From Paenibacillus_AR mesotrionivorans (lineage in GTDB: Bacteria; Bacillota; Bacilli; Paenibacillales; NBRC-103111), in assembly GCF_046098205.1 (NCBI RefSeq), contig NZ_JBJURJ010000011.1:1-64000 (forward strand): a stretch of 64,000 nucleotides of DNA, written 5' to 3'. Both the position numbers and the translations under genes were made by a program. Each line of letters starts with the position of its first letter. Position 1 is the first letter of the stretch. The notes beneath the pieces are model-generated. The model was given only the letters and a program-made list of their open reading frames with translations, made no database searches and was not told the origin of the DNA. Positions 33,855 to 42,966 of this stretch are shown piece after piece.

Positions 33855-34041
33855 TCTTATCAAGAGTGGCTGAGGGTAAGGCCCTATGAAGCCCGGCAAC
33901 CGGTCCATCCGTCAACGGACGACAAGACTGAATGAACGCATTCTTATTTCCGCGTTCCTATCGCTTGTTTCCTCCGGCGGACAGACGTCTTGGTGCCAAT
34001 TCCTTCGGAAATCCAAACGGGTTTCCGGCAGATGAGAGGGG
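33855..34041 (+). ncRNA. SAM-I (S-box) riboswitch
   Basis: The conserved elements appear in order: TCTTATCAAGAGTGGCTGAG, then GGGTAAGGCCCTATGAAGCC and CGGCAACC, then GGTGCCAATTCC, and the closing GGCAGATGAGAGG. These are the P1, P2, P3 and P4 core sequences of the S-box. On binding S-adenosylmethionine it promotes termination at the hairpin at 34076-34109 and so lowers expression of the methionine importer. A long variable arm (33920-33990) lies between P3 and P4. Confidence 0.95.
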
Positions 34042-34075
34042 AATGAATCGTTTTTAGCGAAACTGCTGACGAGCC

Positions 34076-34109
34076 ACCCTTTTTCTCTGCGAAAAAGGGT
34101 TTTTTATTT
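34076..34109 (+). terminator. Riboswitch-controlled terminator before metN
   Basis: ACCCTTTTTC (34076-34085) pairs with GAAAAAGGGT (34091-34100), followed by a run of T. It is 35 bp past the SAM-I aptamer and 29 bp before metN. Confidence 0.88.
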
Positions 34110-34137
34110 TTCCGAGAAAAGGTGGCATGGCAGGACT

Positions 34138-35151
34138 ATGATTCGCTTGAACGAGATAACGAAGACCTATACCGTCGGCAAAAAGGCTGTGCCTGCCCTT
34201 CACGGCATCTCCCTCACTGTCGCCCAGGGCGAAATCTTCGGCGTCATCGGCCATTCCGGTGCCGGCAAAAGCACCCTGATCCGCTGCATCAATCTTCTGG
34301 AGCGCCCTACCACAGGGAAGGTCCATGTGGATGGAGTGGAGCTGTCGGCCCTGTCCGATAAACAGCTGCAGGAGGAGCGGCGGAAGATCGGCATGATCTT
34401 CCAGCACTTCAATCTGCTGTCCTCGGCGACGGTGGCCAAGAATGTGGCCTTCCCGCTGGAGCTGGCAGGAGTGCCCAAGGAAGCCATTGGCCAGCGGGTG
34501 AAGGAGCTTCTGGAGCTGGTGGGCTTGGAGGAGCATGCGTCCAAGTATCCGGCCCAGCTGTCCGGCGGCCAGAAGCAGCGGGTGGGTATTGCCCGGGCTT
34601 TGGCCAATAATCCCAAGGTGCTCCTGTGTGATGAAGCGACCTCCGCTTTGGACCCGCAGACCACCAATTCCATCCTGGCTCTCCTGTCCGACATCAACAG
34701 GAAGCTGGGGCTGACCATCATGCTGATCACCCACGAGATGCATGTGATCCGCACCATCTGCGACAAGGTGGCGGTCATCGACGGGGGACGTATTGTGGAG
34801 GAAGGTCCGGTAACGGAAGTGTTCCTGAAGCCACAGCATGCCACCACGCGGGAATTCGTCGAGCAGGTTTCCGACAGCCAGGAGCTGAAGGAAGCCATCC
34901 GCCACGGCAAGGCCTCCGGCCAGCACCGGATCGTACGCATTACGTACCTCGGTGAAACCACCTACGAGCCTGTGCTGTATGAGGTGACCCGGCAGACGGG
35001 TACACCCTTCGCCATCCTGCAGGGGACTATCTCCCGGATGAAGGATACGCCTTACGGCCAGCTGACCGTTCAATTCGGCGGATCGGAAGCGGATGTGGCG
35101 CGGACGCTGGACAGCCTGAAGGATCGCGGATTTGATGTGGAGGTGCTCTAG
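34138..35151 (+). CDS. metN: Methionine ABC importer ATP-binding protein MetN
   Basis: A 337-residue ATPase. Walker A GHSGAGKST is at residues 38-46, the signature is LSGGQKQR, Walker B is VLLCDEATSALD, and the H-loop is ITHEMHV. The C-terminal 80 residues form a NIL domain (IVRITYLGETTYEPVLYEV), the methionine-binding domain that gives trans-inhibition. MetN powers import through MetI. It is the first gene under the SAM-I riboswitch; metI begins one base after its stop. Confidence 0.96.
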   Translation: MIRLNEITKTYTVGKKAVPALHGISLTVAQGEIFGVIGHSGAGKSTLIRCINLLERPTTGKVHVDGVELSALSDKQLQEERRKIGMIFQHFNLLSSATVAKNVAFPLELAGVPKEAIGQRVKELLELVGLEEHASKYPAQLSGGQKQRVGIARALANNPKVLLCDEATSALDPQTTNSILALLSDINRKLGLTIMLITHEMHVIRTICDKVAVIDGGRIVEEGPVTEVFLKPQHATTREFVEQVSDSQELKEAIRHGKASGQHRIVRITYLGETTYEPVLYEVTRQTGTPFAILQGTISRMKDTPYGQLTVQFGGSEADVARTLDSLKDRGFDVEVL

Positions 35152-35152
35152 T

Positions 35153-35818
35153 ATGCTGGAATGGTTTAAGAATGTGGACCCGCAGGAAATCTGGCAGGCC
35201 AGCCAGGATACGCTGACCATGCTGGGTATGTCGGCCCTGTTCACGGTTTTGCTGGGTCTGCCGTTGGGCATTCTGCTGTTTATGACCTCCCGAGGACAGA
35301 TTTTGCAGAACCGGTTTGTATATCTGATTTTATCCATTGTGGTGAATGTGCTGCGTTCCATCCCGTTTGTGATCCTGATGATTCTGGTAATGCCCTTCAC
35401 GAAAATGCTGGTGGGCACGACCATTGAAGTAAAAGGCTCCATCCCGCCGCTGGTCATCGCCGCCGCCCCGTTCTTCGCCCGTCTGGTGGAAACCACCCTC
35501 CGGGAGGTGGACAAAGGTGTGGTGGAAGCCGCCAAGGCAATGGGAGCGTCCAGCTGGCAGATCATCCGCAAGGTGCTGCTGCCCGAGTCCTTGCCCGGTC
35601 TGGTGGCCGGCATCACCATCACCACCGTAACCCTGGTATCGTATACCGCTATGTCGGGGATTATCGGAGGCGGCGGTCTGGGTGACCTGGCCATCCGCTA
35701 CGGCTACCAGCGCTTTATGCCGGACGTGATGGTAGTGACGGTGGTCATTCTGATTCTTCTTGTCATTGTGCTGCAAACCCTGGGCGACCGTCTGGTCATC
35801 CGGTTCAGCCGCAAATAA
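35153..35818 (+). CDS. metI: Methionine ABC importer permease MetI (MetP)
   Basis: A 221-residue permease with five hydrophobic segments. The EAA loop is VVEAAKAMGASSWQIIRKVLLPE, split at residues about 122-144, typical of MetI. GGGGLGDLAIRYGY also matches the family. Start ATG 35153, with GGAGG 9 nt upstream inside metN, was preferred to the upstream frame. It forms the membrane channel with MetN. Confidence 0.95.
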   Translation: MLEWFKNVDPQEIWQASQDTLTMLGMSALFTVLLGLPLGILLFMTSRGQILQNRFVYLILSIVVNVLRSIPFVILMILVMPFTKMLVGTTIEVKGSIPPLVIAAAPFFARLVETTLREVDKGVVEAAKAMGASSWQIIRKVLLPESLPGLVAGITITTVTLVSYTAMSGIIGGGGLGDLAIRYGYQRFMPDVMVVTVVILILLVIVLQTLGDRLVIRFSRK

Positions 35819-35865
35819 ATGAGGAGCCTGTCCGGCGAATCTGCGCAGAGCGCATGGAGAAAATA

Positions 35866-35959
35866 TATCGGGACGTTCCAGCCGGATGGCTGTGTCCCTT
35901 AGAAATTCTCCTGCGCCGCTGCGCAGACCGCAGGATTGACCCATATATGGGTTTTTTGC
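35866..35959 (+). terminator. Two hairpins between metI and metQ
   Basis: The first, GGGAC...CCAGCC with GGCTG...GTCCC, spans 35869-35899. The second is the short palindrome ACCCATATATGGGT (35939-35952) with TTTTTT after it. The second resembles a weak intrinsic terminator; either could stabilise the 3' or 5' part of the operon mRNA and set the metQ:metNI ratio. Confidence 0.5.
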
Positions 35960-36018
35960 TACCAAGAAGCCCACTATTCCCATCATAATACTTATATTCT
36001 TGAGGAGGGTTTTATCTG

Positions 36019-36903
36019 ATGAAGAAACAATGGCTTGTTGTTCTGTCTCTGGTTTTTGCACTTACCTTTGTTCTGTCCGCCTGCGGTGAAAAGAAGGATT
36101 CCGCCGCTTCTCCCGCTGCCAGCACGGCTGCCGGCGCTTCTACCGCTGCTACTGCAAGTCCTTCCACCAGCCCGTCCACCGCTCCCGTTACCCTGAAAAT
36201 CGGCGCCAGCGCCGTGCCCCACGCCGAGCTGCTGGAGCATGTGAAGCCTGCGTTGGCCAAGGAAGGCGTGAACCTGGAAATCAAGGTGTTCACCGATTAT
36301 GTGCTGCCTAACACCCAAGTGGCTGAAAAGCAATTGGACGCCAACTTCTTCCAACACGTTCCTTACCTGGAGCAGCAAAACAAGGACCGCAACCTGAAGC
36401 TGGTGAAGGTAGCCGGCATTCACATCGAGCCCTTCGGCGTGTACTCCTCCAAGATCAAGAAGCTGGATGAGCTGAAGGACGGCGCCAAGGTTGCCATCCC
36501 CAATGACCCCTCCAATGCCGGCCGCGCTTTGGCCCTGCTGGAAAAAGCCGGTCTGATCAAGCTGAAGGACGGCGTCGGCATCAACGGCACCGTGAAGGAC
36601 ATCGCCGAAAACAAGAAGAACCTGAAGATCACTGAACAAGAAGCGGCTATGCTGCCCCGTGTATTGGGTGAGGTGGACATCGCCACCATCAATACCAACT
36701 ATGCGCTGGAAGCCAAGCTGGTACCGACCAAGGATGCTCTGTTCATCGAACAATCCGACTCCCCATATGTGAACATTCTCGTTGCCCGTGAGGACAACAA
36801 GGACTCTGAGCCCCTGAAGAAGCTGGTGAAGGCTCTTCAAACCGAAGACGTGAAGAAGTTCATCGCCGAGAAGTACCAAGGCGCCGTTGTCCCTGCGTTC
36901 TAA
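36019..36903 (+). CDS. metQ: Methionine-binding lipoprotein MetQ
   Basis: A 294-residue substrate-binding protein. The signal peptide ends in the lipobox LSAC (Cys22), followed by a Ser/Ala/Thr/Pro linker. The NLPA domain starts at LKIGASAVPHAELLEHVKP and contains NFFQHVPYLEQQ and PNDPSNAGRALALLEKAGLI, the methionine-binding signatures. It delivers L- or D-methionine to MetNI on the outer face of the membrane. Start ATG 36019 follows GGAGGG. Last gene of the operon, ending at a strong terminator. Confidence 0.96.
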   Translation: MKKQWLVVLSLVFALTFVLSACGEKKDSAASPAASTAAGASTAATASPSTSPSTAPVTLKIGASAVPHAELLEHVKPALAKEGVNLEIKVFTDYVLPNTQVAEKQLDANFFQHVPYLEQQNKDRNLKLVKVAGIHIEPFGVYSSKIKKLDELKDGAKVAIPNDPSNAGRALALLEKAGLIKLKDGVGINGTVKDIAENKKNLKITEQEAAMLPRVLGEVDIATINTNYALEAKLVPTKDALFIEQSDSPYVNILVAREDNKDSEPLKKLVKALQTEDVKKFIAEKYQGAVVPAF

Positions 36904-36920
36904 GTTGGTTGCTGTATTCG

Positions 36921-36946
36921 CCGTCGCCCTCGGGCGGCGGTTTTTT
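36921..36946 (+). terminator. Terminator of metNIQ
   Basis: CCGTCGCCC and GGGCGGCGG around a 2-nt loop, then TTTTTT, 18 bp after the metQ stop. Confidence 0.88.
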
Positions 36947-37635
36947 GTTTGGAGCGGGGGCCCGCTCCGTTCTCAGCTACTGATAGACAGAGTCCCCTCC
37001 TGCTTTCTCCTGTTTCATGGACACACCCCCTGCCTGCTCCCTAACGCCCCCCACAAGCCTTACGAACAGAGCTCCGACCTCCCCTGTGCCCGTACGCCTA
37101 TGGTATAATCCTGCTCCATCCCCCTCTACAGCCCTTGCATGCCCACGAACATAATCCTAGCCCCAGTCCCTTCTACGGCCCCTGCATGCCTTACGGACAT
37201 TCTGCTGCTCTTCTCTTTCCGTATAACTTACGGACAGAGAAGACGTTATTTGGCTAAAAAACGGTCACTTTCAGTTCTTGCGGACTGGGGAGCCGTTATT
37301 TGTGCAAAATGCAGGTCTGGGAGAGCTCAAAGGGTAGAATAGCGGAACGTGTGTCCTTTAAAATCAAAAACATGCTGGGAATGGTGGAATAAGGGCCTTT
37401 GGGTCCGTTGGACCATACTGTAAATGGCAGGGCGGCTGATTAGGTCGGAGGAGGAAATTGGAGAGGGGTGGAGAGAATTGGCGGGGCAAGGAACCTTCAC
37501 ACATGTCCGTTTTTCTTAAGAAACGGACGTCCTCCGCACCACGTATACTGTACCAACTGTAAAAAGCACGGTTACCGATTATGGGACGCTATGCGGAGGG
37601 CTCAGAGCTAATACGCAGAAAGGAGGCGACTAGTC
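36947..37635. repeat. Gene-free stretch with degenerate repeats
   Basis: No convincing gene. Two copies of a roughly 55-bp unit (CCCTTGCATGCCCACGAACA, then CCCTGCATGCCTTACGGACA) are at 37110-37200. CGTTATTTG-n-CTAAAA-like units are near 37240 and 37295. An 8-bp-stem hairpin GTCCGTTT/AAACGGAC lies at 37506-37529. The CGTTATTT units resemble those at 58200-58390. Confidence 0.5.
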
Positions 37636-38844
37636 ATGCATATTCTGACGTATTCCTTGTGCGACGGCGGAGCAAGCTCCGACGAATTTTACCGGAGGGT
37701 GGCGGAGCTGACCGACGCCTTCCTTCTATATGCGAAGGAAATGCTGCTGCCGCATGCGGAGAGGCTGCGCCAGCTGGCGGAACGGACGGGGGCCGAGCCT
37801 CCCCGTTCCGTGGAGGAGTACGCCTTCGACCTGCTGGCGGCGGGGGTGTTGTGGCGCGTGTACGGCACTCACGCGCTGGGGTTGACTCCCGCCAGAGGCA
37901 GGCTGCTGCGCCGGCTGGCGGGAGTGCGCACGGCATCGCCGCGGCTGAAGCCCGCGGCGGACCGATTGCGCGCCACCTGGGGCAGCAGGTGGCTGCTGGA
38001 GCAAGGAGGCCCCGCTCCGCAGGGGGCCTCCCCGGCAGTGCCCGCTTCTCCCACTCCCGCCCAGTGGGAGAAGCTGCTGCTGTGGCTGGAGGCCTCCGGC
38101 GACTTCAGCCAGGAGGCGGGCCGGCTGCGTCTGGCGGCCGGCTGCCTCACCAAGGCGGCGCCGAGGGCCTTCCGCGCCGCAGCGGAAGCGGCGGTGGAGG
38201 CCGCCGCTTGGTTAACCCACGCGGGTGCCCGGCTCCTTGGCGGGTATACCCGCCAGGTGGCCGCCTTCCGCGCCGGACTGACGGAGCGCTCCGCCCGCCG
38301 GGAGGACGCCATTCTGCGCAACCGCAGCGAGGTAGAATATCACCTCAACTGGCTCGGTGCAGAACTGATGAACCGCGCCTACCGCGGCGCATTTGAAGCC
38401 GCCGGGAAACGGGCGGTGCTTCTGCCCGTTTGCCTCCGTGCCCATACGGGTACGGCTTGTGCGGCAGTACGCAGCGGCCAAGGCCATACCTGCCTGCGCT
38501 GCGACGCCAGCTGCCGGGTTGCCTCCGTTATGGAGCTGGGAGCAGCCGAAGGCGTTGAGGTGATTCTCATCTCCCACGAAAGCGACGCCTTCTCCCATAC
38601 CCTCATCAGCCGCCTGCTCCGGGAGAATACGTCGATTGTGGGAGTCGCCTGCACCCTCAACCTGGTATCAGGAGGACTCCGCGCCAAAGCAGCCGGACTG
38701 GCCGCCCAATGTGTGATCCTGGATTATTGCGGCTGCGGACAGCACTGGGACGATACAGGCGGGTTCCCGACGGATCTGAGCCTGCACCGGCTCCAGTCGA
38801 TTCTACGGTCCGATCCCTCCTCTCCAACTCCCCGTCCAGAATAG
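37636..38844 (+). CDS. DUF116-domain protein
   Basis: A 402-residue protein. The N-terminal 230 residues are Ala/Arg/Leu-rich and helical, with a proline-rich linker near residues 128-140. The C-terminal 180 residues match the DUF116 pattern: RAVLLPVCLRAHTG, HTCLRCDASC, ILISHESDAF, GVACTLNLVSGG and ILDYCGCGQHW. The eight or so conserved cysteines suggest a metal site or Fe-S cluster. Function unknown. Start ATG 37636 follows AAAGGAGG. Monocistronic, isolated between a repeat-rich gap and a MITE; high-GC codons are more extreme here than in its neighbours. Confidence 0.65.
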   Translation: MHILTYSLCDGGASSDEFYRRVAELTDAFLLYAKEMLLPHAERLRQLAERTGAEPPRSVEEYAFDLLAAGVLWRVYGTHALGLTPARGRLLRRLAGVRTASPRLKPAADRLRATWGSRWLLEQGGPAPQGASPAVPASPTPAQWEKLLLWLEASGDFSQEAGRLRLAAGCLTKAAPRAFRAAAEAAVEAAAWLTHAGARLLGGYTRQVAAFRAGLTERSARREDAILRNRSEVEYHLNWLGAELMNRAYRGAFEAAGKRAVLLPVCLRAHTGTACAAVRSGQGHTCLRCDASCRVASVMELGAAEGVEVILISHESDAFSHTLISRLLRENTSIVGVACTLNLVSGGLRAKAAGLAAQCVILDYCGCGQHWDDTGGFPTDLSLHRLQSILRSDPSSPTPRPE

Positions 38845-38863
38845 TTCATCATGCAGCAGCCTA

Positions 38864-39023
38864 GGGTCTGTCTTCAAACCCGCTTGAGGGCATCTTTTAC
38901 CGCCTTTTCATCCCTTGCTGCGTTACTTTCGCTTGACGTACCCCCGGTACGCCTTCACAAAAGTGCCTTGCCTGGAATGAAAATTCGCCAAATCTGCTCC
39001 CCTCGGAGTTTGAAGACAGACCC
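38864..39023. mobile_element. 160-bp MITE with 16-bp terminal inverted repeats and TA target duplication
   Basis: The left end GGGTCTGTCTTCAAAC (38864-38879) is an exact inverted match to GTTTGAAGACAGACCC at the right end (39008-39023). Both ends are bordered by TA (38862-38863 and 39024-39025), as expected for a TA duplication of IS630/Tc1-type elements. The inside has no frame of note but contains the hairpin GTACC-ccc-GGTAC. It is non-autonomous. It lies between DUF116 and the polysaccharide locus. Confidence 0.8.
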
Positions 39024-39149
39024 TACTGTCCCACCGAACACCCTCCAGCGGGTTCAGCCCGTTTCTGTCGGCCAGCCTCCATGCCTCCTCCCCCATCAGT
39101 CATCCATGGGCTTAGAGCGGTTATTCCGGATAACGGAACCGCATTTCCT

Positions 39150-40826
39150 TTACTCCAGCCCCTTCGGAAGCTGAATTTGATTCTCCCGGTACAGCTCCCC
39201 GGTCTTCCGGGGTACCTGCGGTACAGTGATGGCCATGGGACCGTCGTCGGTCTCAACAGTGGCCGTCACCCACATCCCCTTCGTCTCCAGCCGGACGGCG
39301 GGCAGCGCCTTCTCCTCGCCCAGGGAGAAAACAAAGACCCATACCGCCTTCTCCAGAGTATGGAAGTCAAAATCCCGCTCCCCGCCCGATGCAATCACAT
39401 AATCCAGGCACATTCCATTGGCTGCGCGCTCCACCTGAACGAAGAGCGGCCCATACGAAGCGCTGTCCAGCACCGCTTCCACCTGCAGAGCAGTGTCCCC
39501 AACCTTCGCTTCAAGACGCATTCCGTCCTGAGCCACCGGCACATCCAGCCCTGCTGCGTCTCCTCCCAGCAGCAGACGAACACGCAAATCCTTCGCCCTG
39601 AACAGGCCGTTAATGATATCCAGGTCCTGATGCCAGGCACCATTGTCCGTCGCCAGGTTGAAGCTGAACAACACCTGCTGGCGGAACTGCACGCCGCTAA
39701 AAATCGCCGAACAGAAATCCTTGCCGTCCTTCAAAAATTGCAGTTGAACCGACACCGTTTTCCCCTCTCCGGCAGCCACATACCCCAGCAAATTACGGCG
39801 CTGGTTCCACATGCTGCCCATGCTGTAGCTGCCGAGAGTCAGCTTCCCGTTCTGGTACGTGGTGGCGTAATTCTGGTAGCCGGTCTCCTTCTCCTGCAGT
39901 GTAGGCTCCGTAAAATATCGCTCCTCGGGCGAGCTGAACAGGTATCGGTACTTTTCGGGGCAACGAATACCTGCCGGATCATCCTTCAGCGCATTGGCCA
40001 GGAACGCTTTTTCACTGGGCCGCAGCATGGTGCCGTAAGTTCGGCTATGTGGCCCCCCCCATGCCCCCGTCGCCGGGTGATAGTGCCGGGCCACCATATG
40101 CCAGGCCAGGTCCAGCAGCCGTTCTGCCACCGCCACGGCCTCCGCCGATTCCGACTGCGTATAAATGTCGTGCAGCTCCTCAATGGCAATGGGCGTATAA
40201 CAAGGGCTGTTATATTCCGAAAACGTGCCGATATCCGCCGTATACGCATAAAACGTCTGAAGACGCCGGATACCGTAGCCCCTCAGCTCCTCATTTTCCA
40301 GCAGCTCGCCGCCAAGCAGCGTTACCAGCGCGCCCATAATGGCAATGTTCGTATAATGGGGTCCGACATTGCGGATCACAATGGCCTGACAGGCATGATA
40401 TACCGCATCCCAGAGCCGGGCCACTAGGGACTGCGGCAATAGGGGCGCATAATGCTTGGCAATCAGCAGCAGCTTCTTGCCGTGGAAATCCGCCATATTC
40501 CAATCGGGGCGATCCATCTTGTCCAGCGGCTCCTCATAAAAATACGGCCAAATCCCATAGGTTGCCCGCGTGGGGTCCTGATCCTGACAGGCTACAACAG
40601 CCTCCAGAATGTCCGCCGCCCGCTGCACATAATCCTTTCCGCCCGCCTGCAGAAGCTCGTAAGCGTAGCAGGTCGAAGGATACAGAGCGTGTACAACAGG
40701 ATGGGTGTCCGGCTTCAGCGCCGTATGATAGGTTGCGGTCAGCGGCGTCCGGACCAGCTTGACCAAAGCGTCATAGTTTGCTTCCGTAGTCTGAAGCTTC
40801 GCCAGCAGTTCGGCATGATGCATCAT
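39150..40826 (-). CDS. Unassigned probable carbohydrate-active enzyme (alpha/alpha-barrel type)
   Basis: A 558-residue cytoplasmic protein with no signal peptide and no family recognised. The first 330 residues are helix-rich with aromatic and histidine patches (WNMADFHGKKLLLIAKHY, GTFSEYNSPCYTPIAIEELH, GAWGGPHSRTYGTML). The rest is beta-rich. That layout, alpha/alpha toroid then beta-sandwich, is common in polysaccharide lyases and heparinase-like enzymes. It overlaps the GH78 rhamnosidase gene by 56 bp and ends the polysaccharide locus, so it probably acts on an imported oligosaccharide. ATG 40826 (AGAGGGAG 8 nt upstream) was chosen as the start. Confidence 0.6.
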   Translation of the reverse strand: MMHHAELLAKLQTTEANYDALVKLVRTPLTATYHTALKPDTHPVVHALYPSTCYAYELLQAGGKDYVQRAADILEAVVACQDQDPTRATYGIWPYFYEEPLDKMDRPDWNMADFHGKKLLLIAKHYAPLLPQSLVARLWDAVYHACQAIVIRNVGPHYTNIAIMGALVTLLGGELLENEELRGYGIRRLQTFYAYTADIGTFSEYNSPCYTPIAIEELHDIYTQSESAEAVAVAERLLDLAWHMVARHYHPATGAWGGPHSRTYGTMLRPSEKAFLANALKDDPAGIRCPEKYRYLFSSPEERYFTEPTLQEKETGYQNYATTYQNGKLTLGSYSMGSMWNQRRNLLGYVAAGEGKTVSVQLQFLKDGKDFCSAIFSGVQFRQQVLFSFNLATDNGAWHQDLDIINGLFRAKDLRVRLLLGGDAAGLDVPVAQDGMRLEAKVGDTALQVEAVLDSASYGPLFVQVERAANGMCLDYVIASGGERDFDFHTLEKAVWVFVFSLGEEKALPAVRLETKGMWVTATVETDDGPMAITVPQVPRKTGELYRENQIQLPKGLE

Positions 40827-42966
40827 TGATCTTCTCCCTCTTGAAGCTGTATTCTCCCGAAGCAAGCTCCCTGGTCATCCCTTCATACACAAATGTTGCG
40901 AATACTCCCTCCGGAAGAATAATCCTGATCGTCTCCGGATCCCACGAAATTTCCAGCCGGCCGTAAGGGGTTTGATGCCAGGCGCGGAATTCCTGCACAT
41001 CCGCGGGAATGTAGGGGGCAAGCCGGAAGCGCTTGAATCCCGGATGGCAATCGTCAATGCGGAAGCCCGCAAGCGCCTTATAGTACCAGGCGCCGATTTC
41101 CGAAAACATATGATGGTTCATGGATGAGCCTCCGTACCAATTTTCCCCGAGAGTTCCCGCACACAAGTCCGTCATGTAGCCCCAGCCCGGAAAATCCCTC
41201 CGGGAGGCAATCTTATAGGCAAGCTCAACATGCCCGTGGTCGGTAAGGACGTCCAAAAGCATTTTGGCGCAAAATATCCCCCCCATAATGTGGCAATCCG
41301 CATTGTCTACTGTTCTGATCAGGTGATTCAGGGTTTGCGGCACATCCTCGGCAAGGCCAAAATAAAGCAGCATGGCATAAAAAAGCTGACTGTCCGTCTG
41401 CAAGCCCCCATATTCCCGCAAGAACGCAGCCTTAATCTCCCCCGCCAGCCCGGAGGCCTGCCGCTGATTTTCCTCCTTATGCAGAATCGTGGAGATTCTC
41501 GCGAATAAATCGGCCATGTAAAAGGAATAGGCCGTCAGCAATGCTGCTGTGGGACATTCGGGCGCGCCGGCAGGAGCAGACCAGTCCCCAAGACCAATCC
41601 GGCAAATGTCATGGTCGAGAATGGACCGGAGATACCCGAGATACTTCTCCATCGGCTCATAATACCTTTGGAGATAAGCGGTCTGGCCCGTGTAGCGGTA
41701 CAGCTGCCAGGGGATGACGAACAGAGCGGCATCCCAGGCCGGTCCGCACAGCATGTGGTCATATCCCCAGCTGCTGGTGGGGGCAATACAGGGAATACGC
41801 CCGTTTGGGCGCTGGCAGTCGGCAAGATCATCCAGCCACTTCATATAAGCGTTCTGCATCGCAAAATTAAACAGCGCCTGCTCGCAGGACAGATGGGCGT
41901 CTCCGGTCCATCCGTTTTTTTCCCGGTGCGGACAGTCGGTGGGGATGTGGTGAAAATTGGTTAAGGTGGAACGGCGCACAGCCTCCTGAATTTTGGTAAT
42001 ATGGGGATTGTCGCATTCCAGCCCCCCGACGTCGGCCAAATCGGTATGGAAGCAGCGGGCCACTACCTCGATGGTTTCATAATCCCCATAGACTCGCGCA
42101 TAACGGAACCCGTTGTAGCTGAATTCGCTGTGCCATACCTCGGTTCCCTGACCTGACAGAATGTACTCGTCACACTGAAACCGTTCGTCATACACATGCT
42201 GCCTGTATCTTTCCAGGTCCGGGGTTCCCGTGGCCCGCAGCAGCTCGAAATATTGAATCGCCACCTTGCTTCCTTTTTTGCCTGTTACCCTGATCTCCAC
42301 ATTTCCCGACAGGTTGACGCCAAAATCATAGATAACCGGCAATGGACCGGGGATAATCGCAACCGGCTCGATGACGCTTCTCACTCTTATGGGCGGGATC
42401 CGCTGCTCCTCCATCACACCGCCGGGAGCAGGGGCAATGGAAGCCTGCTCCCATCCTTCGATCCGGTATCCCCCGTCGAAGGTTTCCCCGCACCGCAGGG
42501 AATTGAACACGGTACCGCTTCGGGCGCATTCCCAGCTTGCATCGGAGAAGAGGAATAATTCCCCGTCGATGTATAGCTCTGCAATCATCTTGGGCTGGGC
42601 CCGCCAAACCGCATGTTCAAACTGCCAGGCGGAGGCCTGCATTTCGTTATACCAGCCGTTTCCCAATGTAATCTCGATAGAATTGGCGCCTTCGGTCAAG
42701 TACCCGCTTAGATCGCAGATATTATACAAAACCCGTTTATCATAAGCGGTAAAAGCAGGCTGCATAATCTCGTCGCCTACACGCCGTCCGTTAATGGCCA
42801 TCACATAGAAGCCAAGTCCGCATATGCGGACTTGAGCGGCTTTTACGCCGCTTGGCAAATGGAATCTCCTTCTGAATACCGGCGCAGCATGGCCGGGGCA
42901 TCCGGCGAAGGTGATCCATTGGGCTTTCCACTCGGGCTTGAATTTCATTCCTTCACATTCTCTCAT
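40771..42966 (-). CDS. GH78 alpha-L-rhamnosidase
   Basis: A 731-residue intracellular enzyme. N-terminal beta domains (FRRRFHLPSGVKAAQVRICGLGFY in part, NGWYNEM) precede the alpha/alpha barrel. The signature DCPHREKNGWTGDAH is at residues 344-358 and includes the acidic residue that acts as general acid. GGSSMNHHMFSEIGAW is near residue 630. GH78 inverting enzymes release terminal alpha-L-rhamnose. There is no signal peptide, so it acts on imported oligosaccharides. Start ATG 42966 overlaps the AraC gene stop by 4 bp (ATGA). Confidence 0.92.
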   Translation of the reverse strand: MRECEGMKFKPEWKAQWITFAGCPGHAAPVFRRRFHLPSGVKAAQVRICGLGFYVMAINGRRVGDEIMQPAFTAYDKRVLYNICDLSGYLTEGANSIEITLGNGWYNEMQASAWQFEHAVWRAQPKMIAELYIDGELFLFSDASWECARSGTVFNSLRCGETFDGGYRIEGWEQASIAPAPGGVMEEQRIPPIRVRSVIEPVAIIPGPLPVIYDFGVNLSGNVEIRVTGKKGSKVAIQYFELLRATGTPDLERYRQHVYDERFQCDEYILSGQGTEVWHSEFSYNGFRYARVYGDYETIEVVARCFHTDLADVGGLECDNPHITKIQEAVRRSTLTNFHHIPTDCPHREKNGWTGDAHLSCEQALFNFAMQNAYMKWLDDLADCQRPNGRIPCIAPTSSWGYDHMLCGPAWDAALFVIPWQLYRYTGQTAYLQRYYEPMEKYLGYLRSILDHDICRIGLGDWSAPAGAPECPTAALLTAYSFYMADLFARISTILHKEENQRQASGLAGEIKAAFLREYGGLQTDSQLFYAMLLYFGLAEDVPQTLNHLIRTVDNADCHIMGGIFCAKMLLDVLTDHGHVELAYKIASRRDFPGWGYMTDLCAGTLGENWYGGSSMNHHMFSEIGAWYYKALAGFRIDDCHPGFKRFRLAPYIPADVQEFRAWHQTPYGRLEISWDPETIRIILPEGVFATFVYEGMTRELASGEYSFKREKINDASCRTAGEASDYGSKL

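Noticed and set aside
34054..35694. 546-codon open frame on the minus strand
   Set aside because: Opposite metN and metI, which have all ABC importer motifs and follow a SAM riboswitch.
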